DNA from: Flavobacteriaceae bacterium CG2_30_34_30
GTDB lineage: Bacteria; Bacteroidota; Bacteroidia; Flavobacteriales; Flavobacteriaceae
Direction of reading: 5' to 3'
Length of the DNA: 64,000 nucleotides
NCBI GenBank assembly: GCA_001873105.1
Contig: MNYN01000060.1
Span: forward strand, 81,404-145,403
Shown: piece after piece, positions 1 to 9,499 of the stretch
Numbering within the stretch: the stretch's first letter is position 1
Layout: each line of letters begins with the position of its first letter
Made by a program: the position numbers and the translations under genes
The notes under the pieces: model-generated
The model's database searches: none
Told to the model about the DNA's origin: nothing
What the model saw: only the letters and a program-made list of their open reading frames with translations

Positions 1-3000
1 GAGGAAGTTGACCTTACAGCATATTCAATGACCAAAAAGTTTAATTACAATCCACCCACATTGCCGTATTTAGGCAAAAACAGAAAAAACCGTAACATCA
101 TAAATACATTTAGTTTAAACAGAAAAAAACTAAATTCACCAGAGGAGAGCCTAATAAATTTTGAGTACTGGAATACTCTGGCTGGTATAGATTCCATTGA
201 ATATTATAAATTTTTATATCCGAACAACGAAATTTATCAATTTTCCTATACCCCAAAAGATTCCATCACACAATTTGCACCCTTTGTATTTGCCAATGGC
301 GAAATGTTGCCCATACACGTGATTTATGTGGATAACAAACCAGTATATTTTAGTTGGTCAACAAATGAACAACCTTATTCTTTCCATGTGAGCAGTGGTT
401 ATCATCAGGTTAAACTCAGGACAACAAAAAAAATAATCACTATTGACAGTTTGTTTTTCCCTGAAAATAAAAAACTCATTCTTAGTATAGATGAATCTAT
501 TTCAAAAAAAGGAATTGAAATCAAGGAAGTAAAAAAGGAATTGAGTGAGCAGGAGCAAAGGACACTTTATAACTATGTTTTTCCGTACCGTAATAATTTT
601 AATAACAAGTTTGCATACATTGAAAATGGCAGAAATATTCAACTTTTGTCCCCCAATTTTAGACACATCTCCAACCTTCTGGCAGGACCCGTTTCCGGAA
701 CAATTGTTTTTAGAACGCTTGACGAAACTACAAAGGTATTTAGTCATGAACCTTATTTTGAATATGATTTTCAACCGGATTTGTTAAAAATGCGAACTTT
801 TGGCAAGCCAAAATTCCCTAGTTACTTAGGCAAGTACAACAAAAATAACGATTTAGATGATTTGGTGCTAACACCTGAAAAAATAAATGAGTTATATCAA
901 AATTCCATTCAATCATCAAGAACTACTAATAACTATTTTCCCAATCCAGATAAAACTACATCAGGTTTTGGCAGGTTGTTGATAGAAATTGAAGACGAAG
1001 AAAATTTAAAGGAACTTCCTATAAATATTCTTATTTTCAGTAATGACGACCCGGAATTTGTTAGGGTCTATCCTGGAAATTCCCGTTTGATTCATCAATT
1101 AAGTGAGGCTAATTACAGACTGGTTTTCTTTTATGCTGATAAAAAGTACCATGCTGTGGACTCCTTAGACATACTATCTGATGGCTTGAATTTTTTACGG
1201 GTTAAAAAACCTGATGAATTACTGTCAGATGGTTTTAGTTCAGCCATTGATGAAATTATCAAAAATGCTGTAATAACAGAAAAGATTGACGATAAAAGTA
1301 ATAAACTGGATTTAAACCGAATCAATATAGCGCATCAACAACAGTATTTTTATGGTGAAAGTACAATAAGAGTTGAAGGAATTGTTACTGATGCTACAGG
1401 TTTACCATTCCCTGGAGTTAATATTGTTGTTAGAGGAACTTCTTTTGGCACACAAACTGATTTTGATGGTAATTATTCTATACTTCTCAATGCAGGTGAC
1501 GTATTGGTTTTTAGTTTTATTGGTTTTGAAACTCAAGAAGTACTTCCAACAAAAAATATATTAGATATTCAAATGGAAGGAGCAGGAGAAGAACTTTCTG
1601 AAGTTGTTGTAACAGGGTATTCCGTTTCAAGTGAGAAAAGAGTATTAGGTTATGCGATTTCAAATCTAACAAATGAAGTTTTTTTAAATAATGAATTAGA
1701 AGGTAAATTGGCAGGATTTGCAGTAGGACTTGTTAGCAACTCCGCTACTCAACTTTCAATTAGGGGATACAACTCTCTTTCTAGTGATAGCCAACCGCTT
1801 TATATCGTCAATGGACAAGTTTATACAGGTGATTTTGCACAATTAAATATTGACCAAATCATTTCTTTAAATGTACTTAAAGGAACAGCAGCAACCGAAT
1901 TGTATGGTTCCATGGGTATCAATGGTGTAATCATTATTGAATTAAACGATATACTTTTATCAACTTTACAAGACAAAGCAGCAGATTTTGATGATACATT
2001 TTATGAAAGTGCACTATCAGCCGGTTCATTAAGACAAAATTTTTCTGATTATGCCTTTTGGCAACCTAAGCTCAAAACAGATAAAGAAGGTAAAGCAAGC
2101 TTTGAAACAACCTTTCCTGATGATATAACAAATTGGGAAACGTTCTATTTAGCAATGAATGGCAACAAACAAACCGGGCAGGTTAGAAAGTCGATAAAAT
2201 CTTATAAACCATTGATGGCGCAATTGGCCATACCAAGATTTTTAGTAGAAAACGATACCACTTATGCCATTGGAAAAACGCTTAATTACACACCGGTAGA
2301 ACAGGAAGTAACCATTACCTATGAAGTAAATGACGTAGTTCAGTTTTCAAAAAAGGAGCATTTTGAAAATGCTATAATCGATACATTATTGATTACTGCA
2401 AAAGACTCCATTTCAGTAAAATACATCATTGAAAAAGAAGATGGTTATTTTGACGGTGAAATGCGGAAAATTCCGGTATATCCAAAAGGCCTTTATAAAA
2501 CGTATGGTAATTTTTATGTTTTGGAAAAGAATGAAACAATCGATTTATCATTCAATCCTGAATATGGAAAAGTAAACCTTTATGCAAGGGCAGATGTTTT
2601 GCAAGTTCTTGATGAAGAAATCAATCATGTAATCAAGTATAGATATTTGTGTAATGAACAAGTGGCATCAAAACTCAAAATGCTTTTGATGCAGAAAAAA
2701 TTGGCAGACTATCAAAACATCCCTTTTAAAAACAAAAAAGATATAGATAAACTGATTTCTCTATTATTAAAAAATCAGAAAAATTCAGGAGTATGGGGTT
2801 GGTGGAGAGATTCAAAAAATAATTATTGGATTAGCCTTCATGTGTTAGAAGCACTTGCTTGGGCGAAAAAGGATGGTTATTCATTTGTTTTAAACATTAC
2901 TTCAACTACTCAGGATATGATTAGGCGTTTAGAAAATTCTTCAAATTTTGATGAAACTTACAGAATTTTAAAAGCTTTAAAACTTCTGGATGCAAAAGTT

Positions 3001-3927
3001 GATTATAAAAATTATATAGAAAAGTTAGAAGAAAAAGAAAAAATTAATTTCAATGAGCGTTTAAAACTTACAGAACTTCAACAAATTCAACGGATGAATT
3101 ATCAACTGGATTCAATTATTAAAAACAAGCGCACAACACTTTTCGGAAATGTTTATTTTTCAGGCGAAAAAAACATCTCAAATCTTTTGAATAATAACAT
3201 TCAAAATACAATCTTGGCTTACAAAATTTTAAAGGCTGACACCCTTGATTTTAATGCTGAGCTTTCAAAAATGAGAGACTACTTTTTTGAAAACAGAAAT
3301 ACTGGATATTGGAGAAATACATTTGAATCGGCTCAAATTATGGAAACAATAATCGATGATTTTATTCAAAGAGATTCTAAACCAGAAACACCAAAACTGA
3401 TTCTTGAAGGCGACATAACAAGTGTTATTGAAACTTTCCCATTTGAAATGATTGTTGAACCCAATCAGAATATATCAGTTTTTAAAACTGGGGATTTTCC
3501 CATTTACTTCACAAGTTATCAATCTTTTTGGGAAAGTAACCCCTCAGAAAACAAAGGAGAATTTGAAATAAGTACTCAATTTGGGACAAACAATCGTTCG
3601 GTATTAAAAGGAGGACAGGAAGTGACACTTTTGGTCAAGGTAAAAATCGAGAAAGATGCAGAATATGTAATGATTAATGTACCCATTCCAGGAGGATGCT
3701 CTTATGGAGACAATCGCAATAAAAGCAGGTATGAATCTCACAGAGAAAATTTTAAAAATGAAACAACAATCTTTTGTGAAAGCCTTCCTGCTGGAGAGCA
3801 TACTTTTGAAATAAAATTAATCCCAAGATATTCAGGAAATTATACTCTTAATCCCGCAAAAATTGAATTAATGTATTTTCCCACATTTAATGCAAACAAT
3901 ACACTTGAAAAAATAAAAATAGAGTAA
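1..3927 (+). CDS. Alpha-2-macroglobulin family protein with embedded carboxypeptidase-regulatory and TonB-plug-like domains (5' partial)
   Basis: The frame is open to base 1, nine codons before the first ATG at 28, so the gene very probably begins outside the window. Numbering from that ATG: residues 1-440 look like macroglobulin beta-sandwich (MG) domains. Residues 450-510 are a CarboxypepD_reg-like domain (starts VEGIVTDATG). Residues 555-640 resemble a TonB-dependent receptor plug (LSIRGYNSL, then LKGTAATELYGS). From about 677 comes the A2M core (FWQPKLKTDKEGKASFETTF). CNEQ at 875-878 fits the thioester motif CxEQ, and a terpenoid-cyclase-like helical domain follows (GVWGWW). Family knowledge: bacterial A2Ms trap proteases in the periplasm or at the surface. 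No beta-barrel follows the plug, so transport is unlikely. The gene ends 10 bases before the convergent desaturase. Confidence 0.85.
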   Translation, partial: EEVDLTAYSMTKKFNYNPPTLPYLGKNRKNRNIINTFSLNRKKLNSPEESLINFEYWNTLAGIDSIEYYKFLYPNNEIYQFSYTPKDSITQFAPFVFANGEMLPIHVIYVDNKPVYFSWSTNEQPYSFHVSSGYHQVKLRTTKKIITIDSLFFPENKKLILSIDESISKKGIEIKEVKKELSEQEQRTLYNYVFPYRNNFNNKFAYIENGRNIQLLSPNFRHISNLLAGPVSGTIVFRTLDETTKVFSHEPYFEYDFQPDLLKMRTFGKPKFPSYLGKYNKNNDLDDLVLTPEKINELYQNSIQSSRTTNNYFPNPDKTTSGFGRLLIEIEDEENLKELPINILIFSNDDPEFVRVYPGNSRLIHQLSEANYRLVFFYADKKYHAVDSLDILSDGLNFLRVKKPDELLSDGFSSAIDEIIKNAVITEKIDDKSNKLDLNRINIAHQQQYFYGESTIRVEGIVTDATGLPFPGVNIVVRGTSFGTQTDFDGNYSILLNAGDVLVFSFIGFETQEVLPTKNILDIQMEGAGEELSEVVVTGYSVSSEKRVLGYAISNLTNEVFLNNELEGKLAGFAVGLVSNSATQLSIRGYNSLSSDSQPLYIVNGQVYTGDFAQLNIDQIISLNVLKGTAATELYGSMGINGVIIIELNDILLSTLQDKAADFDDTFYESALSAGSLRQNFSDYAFWQPKLKTDKEGKASFETTFPDDITNWETFYLAMNGNKQTGQVRKSIKSYKPLMAQLAIPRFLVENDTTYAIGKTLNYTPVEQEVTITYEVNDVVQFSKKEHFENAIIDTLLITAKDSISVKYIIEKEDGYFDGEMRKIPVYPKGLYKTYGNFYVLEKNETIDLSFNPEYGKVNLYARADVLQVLDEEINHVIKYRYLCNEQVASKLKMLLMQKKLADYQNIPFKNKKDIDKLISLLLKNQKNSGVWGWWRDSKNNYWISLHVLEALAWAKKDGYSFVLNITSTTQDMIRRLENSSNFDETYRILKALKLLDAKVDYKNYIEKLEEKEKINFNERLKLTELQQIQRMNYQLDSIIKNKRTTLFGNVYFSGEKNISNLLNNNIQNTILAYKILKADTLDFNAELSKMRDYFFENRNTGYWRNTFESAQIMETIIDDFIQRDSKPETPKLILEGDITSVIETFPFEMIVEPNQNISVFKTGDFPIYFTSYQSFWESNPSENKGEFEISTQFGTNNRSVLKGGQEVTLLVKVKIEKDAEYVMINVPIPGGCSYGDNRNKSRYESHRENFKNETTIFCESLPAGEHTFEIKLIPRYSGNYTLNPAKIELMYFPTFNANNTLEKIKIE

Positions 3928-3937
3928 ATTCGAAATT

Positions 3938-4816
3938 TTATTTCTTCCTAAAAGGAAAAACCACCTGCTTGCCAAAATCTTGCGGGAAATCATCATCGCC
4001 TTCAAAGCCAATGATAATATCTCTGCCGTCTCTGGGCACATAAGCGGTTTTAAAAAGGTAATCCCAAATGCTTAAGGTTAATCCGTAGTTCATTCCGTAA
4101 GGATGTTCTTTGGGAAGATCTTTGGCGTGATGCCAAATATGCATTTTTGGGTTATTAAAAATATATCCTAATATTCCATAACTCCAACCCACATTGGCAT
4201 GATTTAAATGACCTACAAGCACACTAAACATATATACCACAAAAAATTCTTGAATCCCAAATCCTATCATCGCTAAGGGGATATATTGCGCTACTTTATA
4301 AAAAATAGTTTCCATAAAGTGAAATCGAAACTGAGCAGCAAAACCCATTTCTTTTACACTATGATGCACTTTATGAAAATTCCATAACCAAGAGCGAAGG
4401 TGTAATTGGTGGTGCACATTCCATTGTATTAAATCGGCTACTACAAACATGATAAGCAATTGTGACCAAGCCGGTAAGTTTTGAACTTCAATAGCTACTA
4501 AATTTGTTATACCTAAAAGCCCTAGAAAATCATGAAACAGCTCTACGGCTACATTAGATACGGCATTAAAACCAATTAGGGAAAAGAGAAAGAAATTAAA
4601 AAGGATGTAAAAACCGTCTAACCAAAATCCTTTTCTAATTATTTTTTGATTTTTTCGCCAGGGAATAAGTATTTCCAACAACCACACAATGGCTGATACA
4701 ACCAATAACCAATAAAAATAATTAGTCCAAGAAGGAGTGGAGATTTCTTGTACTAGATAATTGAAATAACCGGTAAAAGATTCTTTTATAATGGTAAGGT
4801 ATTTTTCCAACATCAT
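3938..4816 (-). CDS. Sterol desaturase / fatty acid hydroxylase family membrane protein
   Basis: 292 residues with several hydrophobic segments and the histidine clusters of the di-iron fatty acid hydroxylase superfamily: HHQLH (135-139), HKVHH (148-152), HLNH (203-206), HIWHH (226-230) and H238. These ligate two irons that activate oxygen for hydroxylation or desaturation of lipids in the inner membrane. The substrate cannot be told from sequence; bacterial members act on carotenoids, sphingolipids or ether lipids. Two adjacent ATGs open the frame, and either could be used. It is convergent with the A2M gene and is one of two members of this superfamily in the window (the other is at 50798-51805). 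Confidence 0.9.
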   Translation of the reverse strand: MMLEKYLTIIKESFTGYFNYLVQEISTPSWTNYFYWLLVVSAIVWLLEILIPWRKNQKIIRKGFWLDGFYILFNFFLFSLIGFNAVSNVAVELFHDFLGLLGITNLVAIEVQNLPAWSQLLIMFVVADLIQWNVHHQLHLRSWLWNFHKVHHSVKEMGFAAQFRFHFMETIFYKVAQYIPLAMIGFGIQEFFVVYMFSVLVGHLNHANVGWSYGILGYIFNNPKMHIWHHAKDLPKEHPYGMNYGLTLSIWDYLFKTAYVPRDGRDIIIGFEGDDDFPQDFGKQVVFPFRKK

Positions 4817-4880
4817 TTTATTTTCACAAAATTAAGCTTTCTATATTTTAGAAAAGGTGACAAAGGTTACACGATGCAAG

Positions 4881-5825
4881 TTATTTTATTTTACTATCTA
4901 AATCAGCGATAGTATTTGCTATAAATTGTACAACTTCAAAATAAAAATCAGGTTGTATGTTTTCAAATGTATCAGAAGGTTTATGATAATCCGGATGGTC
5001 TTCCACACCAAAATACAAAAAAGGAATAGTGTTTTTATAAAAATAATAATGATCCGATTGCTTTACCCATGAATCCTTTCCGTCAAGACCGTCGTGGCCT
5101 AAAGTAAAAGTTATAGGAAAAGTGTTTTCAGGAATATTAGAAAAGTATTTTTTCAAAGAAGGGGTATAGCGAGTCCCACAGATGTAAATTTCGTTGTTTT
5201 CATTTCGGCTAATCATATCCATATTGATGTTCAAAACCATATTTTTATCCCCTCTATTTTCAACAAAATATTTTGCACCTTGTAATCCCATTTCTTCCGC
5301 ATCAAGTGCTATAAAAATTAGTGAATTTTTAGGTTTATTTTTTTGAAAATACTTCGCTAAAACCAGTAAAGCTGCTACCCCTGAGGCATTATCATCTGCA
5401 CCGTTATAGATAGAATCGTTTTTAACAGTTTTTCCAATACCTACGTGATCATAATGTGCGGTTATAACCATATAATTTTTCGGTAATTCGGTGCCTTCAA
5501 TTACTGTTATAATATTGGATGCTTCTATTTTTTTATTTTTTCTTTCAAAAGAAAAAGGTTGTAAAGTGACGTCTAAATGTAGAGTTTCTAAATAAGAATA
5601 AATATAATTTCTGGCAACTAAATTACCAGGTTGTCCTGTTTTTCTGCCCTCTAGTTTGTCTGAGGCTAAAAACTGAATATGTGAAAGTAGTTCCTCTTTT
5701 ATAATAGAACTTTCAGTATTTAATGGAAAAGAATAAGTTTCAGAATCTAATTGTAAAGGAAGCTCCTGACTTTGCACTTTAATAAAAAAAGAGAAAAGCA
5801 CTAAAACAGATATGGATATTTTCAT
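4881..5825 (-). CDS. M28 family zinc aminopeptidase, secreted
   Basis: 314 residues with an N-terminal signal peptide ending near VQSQ (about residue 20). M28 two-zinc signature: H124 and D126 in AHYDHVG, bridging D144 in NGADDNASG, catalytic and ligand E177-E178 in DAEEMG, D203 in NMDMISRN, and a C-terminal histidine in the SDHYYF / HPDYHKPSD region. The family removes N-terminal residues from peptides; here probably in the periplasm or outside the cell for peptide nutrition. It is single-domain, without a sorting domain. It is transcribed in the same direction as the downstream desaturase with a 64-base gap, so co-transcription is possible but not shown. Confidence 0.93.
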   Translation of the reverse strand: MKISISVLVLFSFFIKVQSQELPLQLDSETYSFPLNTESSIIKEELLSHIQFLASDKLEGRKTGQPGNLVARNYIYSYLETLHLDVTLQPFSFERKNKKIEASNIITVIEGTELPKNYMVITAHYDHVGIGKTVKNDSIYNGADDNASGVAALLVLAKYFQKNKPKNSLIFIALDAEEMGLQGAKYFVENRGDKNMVLNINMDMISRNENNEIYICGTRYTPSLKKYFSNIPENTFPITFTLGHDGLDGKDSWVKQSDHYYFYKNTIPFLYFGVEDHPDYHKPSDTFENIQPDFYFEVVQFIANTIADLDSKIK

Positions 5826-5960
5826 TTTTTAGGAGGAATTATTTTTTTTGAATTTGTACCGCAATTTACTTTAAAATAAGTAAAATGGAATTAGCGGTGT
5901 ATAAAAATTTGGTTTGCTTTATTTTCACTACTTTCACACTTTATCGAAAACTCCCCAAAT

Positions 5961-7016
5961 ATGAAAAAAAAAGCAACCTACTTGCTATTCTTTTTAGTTA
6001 CTCCTTTTTACTTATTAGCACAAGTACCTGCATATTACAGCCAAGTAGATTTTACGGTTTCACCACAACAAATTCAGCAGCAACTCACCAATTTAATTAC
6101 CACAACCCACGACTATGAACTTAATTATACGCCTGAGGTTTGGGACATATTAAAAATAGCAGATTTAGAACCTAATCAAGTAGAAGATGTTTTATTACTA
6201 TATGGGTATGAGGATTTTGATGGCATTTCAAAAAACGATAGATCTCGAAATAAAGATTTAAACTGCACATCGAGCTCTTGTGTTGGTTTATGGAATAGAG
6301 AGCATGTTTTTCCTAGATCCTTGGCAACACCACCATTAGAAACCAATTATCCAAATGCTGGTACGGTTGCTCACGGCCTGCGTGCTTGCGACAGCCAAAT
6401 GAACAGCTCAAGAAATAATAGACCTTATGAACAAGGCACTGGAAATGCAGAAATTACGCCAGATAGTAATTTTTATCCAGGCGATGAATGGAAAGGAGAT
6501 GTAGCGCGTATTATTATGTATCTTTATTTGCGTTATCCATCACAATGTGAAGCAGTTACCGTTGGTATTGGTTCCACAAACTATTCAAATTTAGGAGATA
6601 TGCCAGATATTTTTCTGGAATGGAATACGGAGGATCCAGTTTCTTCTCTGGAAACCCAACGAAACACTGTTATTTTTGATGTACAAGGAAACAGAAATCC
6701 CTTTGTTGACAATCCCTATTTTGCTACCATATTATGGAATGGACCAGAAGCAGAACAAACTTGGGATGTTTTAGAAGTTTCAGATATTGCTATAGAAACA
6801 CCTGTTCTATATCCTACAATTACCGATGGCTTGGTGTATGTAAAAAACGTGTCGCAAACGGTTTTTGAATACCGCGTGTATAGTGTTTCAGGGAAATTTG
6901 TTTTAGCAGGCACGACAACTCATAAAATAGATTTAGCTAATTTGTCTAAAGGAATGTATTTTGTTCAGATGCAAAATGAAACAGTTATTCAAACTGAAAA
7001 AATAATAATGCGATAG
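5961..7016 (+). CDS. Endonuclease I family nuclease with type IX secretion sorting domain
   Basis: 351 residues. Signal peptide 1-20 (ends LLAQ). Residues 60-265 are an EndA/NucM-type endonuclease I domain: WNREHVFPRS (H115 is the likely general base), AHGLRACDSQMNSSRNNRPY (metal-binding Asn nearby) and GDEWKGDVARIIMYLYLRY. Residues about 280-351 form a type A T9SS C-terminal domain (VYSVSGKFV, LSKGMYFVQ, ending KIIMR), so the enzyme is predicted to cross the outer membrane by T9SS and be released or anchored. Role: non-specific digestion of extracellular DNA or RNA, for nutrients or biofilm turnover. It is divergent from the M28 gene, with a 135-base shared upstream region. Confidence 0.93.
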   Translation: MKKKATYLLFFLVTPFYLLAQVPAYYSQVDFTVSPQQIQQQLTNLITTTHDYELNYTPEVWDILKIADLEPNQVEDVLLLYGYEDFDGISKNDRSRNKDLNCTSSSCVGLWNREHVFPRSLATPPLETNYPNAGTVAHGLRACDSQMNSSRNNRPYEQGTGNAEITPDSNFYPGDEWKGDVARIIMYLYLRYPSQCEAVTVGIGSTNYSNLGDMPDIFLEWNTEDPVSSLETQRNTVIFDVQGNRNPFVDNPYFATILWNGPEAEQTWDVLEVSDIAIETPVLYPTITDGLVYVKNVSQTVFEYRVYSVSGKFVLAGTTTHKIDLANLSKGMYFVQMQNETVIQTEKIIMR

Positions 7017-7132
7017 TTTTTTAAGTTTGAAAAAAGACAAGAAGCTTTCGGTTTTCTTTATTTCCTTAGTATTTTTGGGATTACAATTGCACAGAACCCA
7101 ATAATGCTTATTTTTAAAGAATATTTTAGTCG

Positions 7133-8503
7133 ATGAAAGCAATAAGAGTAAGGCCAATAAATCGAATCACTTACATACAGTTGTTGCTTCTGCATGCCGG
7201 AATGGCATTACTTGTTTATTTTTTCCACTTTTTATCACAATTTATTTACTTGGGTATCGTCGGATTTTTTTTCTTTCTAATTGTAAATAAAGGAAATAAA
7301 AACGATGAAGCTCTGTTAGCAGCAGCATATATTACAGGGGCAGAAATTTTTTTTAGAATGACCGGAGGCGCTTTTTTTTATGAATCGGGAAAATATTTAG
7401 TGATTGTTTTTCTTGTCATAGGTCTCTTTCTCAATGGTTCCTCTAAAAGGGCAATTGGCTATTGGATTTATCTTTTTTTATTAGTACCCGGCGTACTTTT
7501 TTCAGCTATAAATCTTAATTATGACACCAATGTTAGAACCACAATAGCTTTTAATATAAGTGGGCCGGTAACTGTTGGTATTGTAGGTATTTATTGTTTC
7601 TTCCGAAAAATAACGGCAACCCGTTTGCACCATTTGTTTCTTGCCATCTTATTACCAATAATTACCTTAACTCTTTATTTATATGTTTACACTCCAAATA
7701 TTAGAGATTCTTTAAGTGGTACGTCTTCTAATTTTGCTGCCTCCGGAGGCTTTGGACCAAATCAAGTTGCAACAATTTTAGGTCTTGGGGCATTGCTTAT
7801 ATTTATAAGATTGTTTACCATAAAAAGTAGATTAGTTAATGGTATCGATTTAATTTTATTATGCTTGGTCTTATATAGAGGGTTTATCACTTTTTCCAGG
7901 GGTGGTATTATAACCGCTGCAGTTTGTGGGGCAGCTTTCTTGGTTCTTTTCTTTTACCAATCAGATGCATATACAAAAGCAAAACTACTTCCTAAAATAA
8001 TTGCTATTGCCGGTATAATATTTATTACTTGGATGTTTACTTCTTTTCAAACTCTTGGTTTTATTGATAAACGTTATTCCAATCAGGATGCGGCAGGTCG
8101 TGTAAAAGAGGATGTAACCACAGGTAGAGCAGATTTAGTATCAGCCGAGTTAGATGCCTTTATTAAAGCGCCTATTACAGGAATAGGAATTGGTAAAATA
8201 AAGGAATATCGGGAAGCAAAAACTGGTATTACTGCAGCTACACATAATGAAATAAGTAGAATGCTTTCTGAACATGGAGTAGCAGGTTTATTGGCTTTGT
8301 TTATTTTAATTTTATCTCCGCTATTCTTTTGGTTGCGTTACAAGCCAAGCATCTACTTTTTTGCCTTTTATTTTTTTTGGTTATTAACCATTAATCATTC
8401 TTCCATGCGTCTGGCAGCACCCGGGTTTATATATGGGTTATGCCTTTTATACATCATAAATGAAAAAAATACTTTACATAGGAAACCAACTCAAGTACTT
8501 TAA
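7133..8503 (+). CDS. O-antigen ligase / polymerase-like membrane protein
   Basis: 456 residues, about 11-12 hydrophobic segments, and a large loop near residues 300-390. The loop carries the Wzy_C/WaaL-like pattern (GRADLVSAELDAF, then GIGIGKI, then THNEISRMLSEHG), where the conserved His-Asn-Glu lies before a Gly-rich stretch. Members polymerise O-antigen or exopolysaccharide repeats, or ligate glycans to lipid A or to proteins, on the periplasmic side. Which of these applies cannot be resolved. The next gene begins inside its 3' end (44-base overlap), indicating a polysaccharide operon with the glycosyltransferase and sugar phosphotransferase that follow. Confidence 0.85.
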   Translation: MKAIRVRPINRITYIQLLLLHAGMALLVYFFHFLSQFIYLGIVGFFFFLIVNKGNKNDEALLAAAYITGAEIFFRMTGGAFFYESGKYLVIVFLVIGLFLNGSSKRAIGYWIYLFLLVPGVLFSAINLNYDTNVRTTIAFNISGPVTVGIVGIYCFFRKITATRLHHLFLAILLPIITLTLYLYVYTPNIRDSLSGTSSNFAASGGFGPNQVATILGLGALLIFIRLFTIKSRLVNGIDLILLCLVLYRGFITFSRGGIITAAVCGAAFLVLFFYQSDAYTKAKLLPKIIAIAGIIFITWMFTSFQTLGFIDKRYSNQDAAGRVKEDVTTGRADLVSAELDAFIKAPITGIGIGKIKEYREAKTGITAATHNEISRMLSEHGVAGLLALFILILSPLFFWLRYKPSIYFFAFYFFWLLTINHSSMRLAAPGFIYGLCLLYIINEKNTLHRKPTQVL

Positions 8504-9467
8504 TGCTACACCAACATCTGTAGATATTCTTAGTGCTTTATTGAAAAAGGAAGGCTATGAGGTACACACAGCATCCGGCAAAAAAAATAAAGTGTTGCGG
8601 ATGTTAGATATGTGTTTTTCTGTCATTAAATTTCGAAATAAAATAGATATAGTTTTGATAGATACTTATAGCACTTCTAATTTTTATTATGCCGTTGCAG
8701 TAGCTTGGTGGTGCAAAATTTTTAAAATTCCTTATGTTCCTATATTACATGGCGGAAATTTACCAAATCGGTTAATAAAAAGTAAAAAATTAAGCAATAC
8801 GCTTTTTCATCTTGCTAAAACAAATGTAACCCCTTCGGAATATTTGATGCAAAAATTCAAAGAAGCGGGATATTTTAATTTGGTTGTGATACCCAATAGT
8901 TTAGAACTAAAAAACTACGTATTTAAGCAAAGAAAAATGGCTCCAAGATTGTTGTGGGTGCGTTCTTTTTCTGAAATATACAACCCCTTAATGGCATTGA
9001 ATGTTTTAGAAAAATTAAGAGAAACCTATCCCGAAGCTTCATTATGCATGGTAGGCCCCGAAAAAGATGGTTCAATGGAACGATGTAAAAAATGGGCCGT
9101 CGTTAATTCACTTCCCGTAACTTTTAAAGGAAAACTAAGTAAAACCGATTGGGTAAGGCTTTCAGAATCATATGCTATATTTATCAATACGACAAACTTT
9201 GATAATATGCCATTTTCCCTTTTAGAAGCTATGGCATTAGGACTTCCTATAGTTTCTACTAATGTTGGAGGAATTCCTTTTCTAGTAGAAGACGGTCAGA
9301 CAGCAATGTTAGTAAATAAAGATGATACAGAGGCGATGTCAGATGCAATTATTAAGTTAATTAAAGAGGAGCCTTTAGCAAATAAAATAAGTATTAACGC
9401 AAGAAAAAAAGTAGAAAAATTTGATTGGAGTGAAGTAAAACCTCTTTGGATGTCTGTTTTTGAATAA
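8460..9467 (+). CDS. Glycosyltransferase family 4 protein
   Basis: 335 residues, GT-B fold. The N-terminal Rossmann half begins MKKILYIGNQ. The C-terminal half has the GT4 nucleotide-sugar pocket: KGKLSKTDWVRL, then PFSLLEAMALGLPIVSTNVG around residue 250-270, including the E-x7-type motif, and VEDGQTAMLV. It transfers a sugar from an NDP or UDP donor to a lipid-linked or glycan acceptor on the cytoplasmic face; donor and acceptor are unknown. Start at ATG 8460, 44 bases inside the preceding polymerase gene; the N-terminus fits the family, so the overlap is likely real. It is followed 32 bases later by the priming transferase. Confidence 0.92.
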   Translation: MKKILYIGNQLKYFNATPTSVDILSALLKKEGYEVHTASGKKNKVLRMLDMCFSVIKFRNKIDIVLIDTYSTSNFYYAVAVAWWCKIFKIPYVPILHGGNLPNRLIKSKKLSNTLFHLAKTNVTPSEYLMQKFKEAGYFNLVVIPNSLELKNYVFKQRKMAPRLLWVRSFSEIYNPLMALNVLEKLRETYPEASLCMVGPEKDGSMERCKKWAVVNSLPVTFKGKLSKTDWVRLSESYAIFINTTNFDNMPFSLLEAMALGLPIVSTNVGGIPFLVEDGQTAMLVNKDDTEAMSDAIIKLIKEEPLANKISINARKKVEKFDWSEVKPLWMSVFE

Positions 9468-9499
9468 GAAATTGTATTTTTAATTCCCAAATTTAACGA

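Noticed and set aside
3944..3957. Palindrome TTCCTAAAAGGAA as a terminator between the A2M and desaturase genes
   Set aside because: It lies inside the desaturase reading frame and has no matching T-run; probably a coding coincidence.
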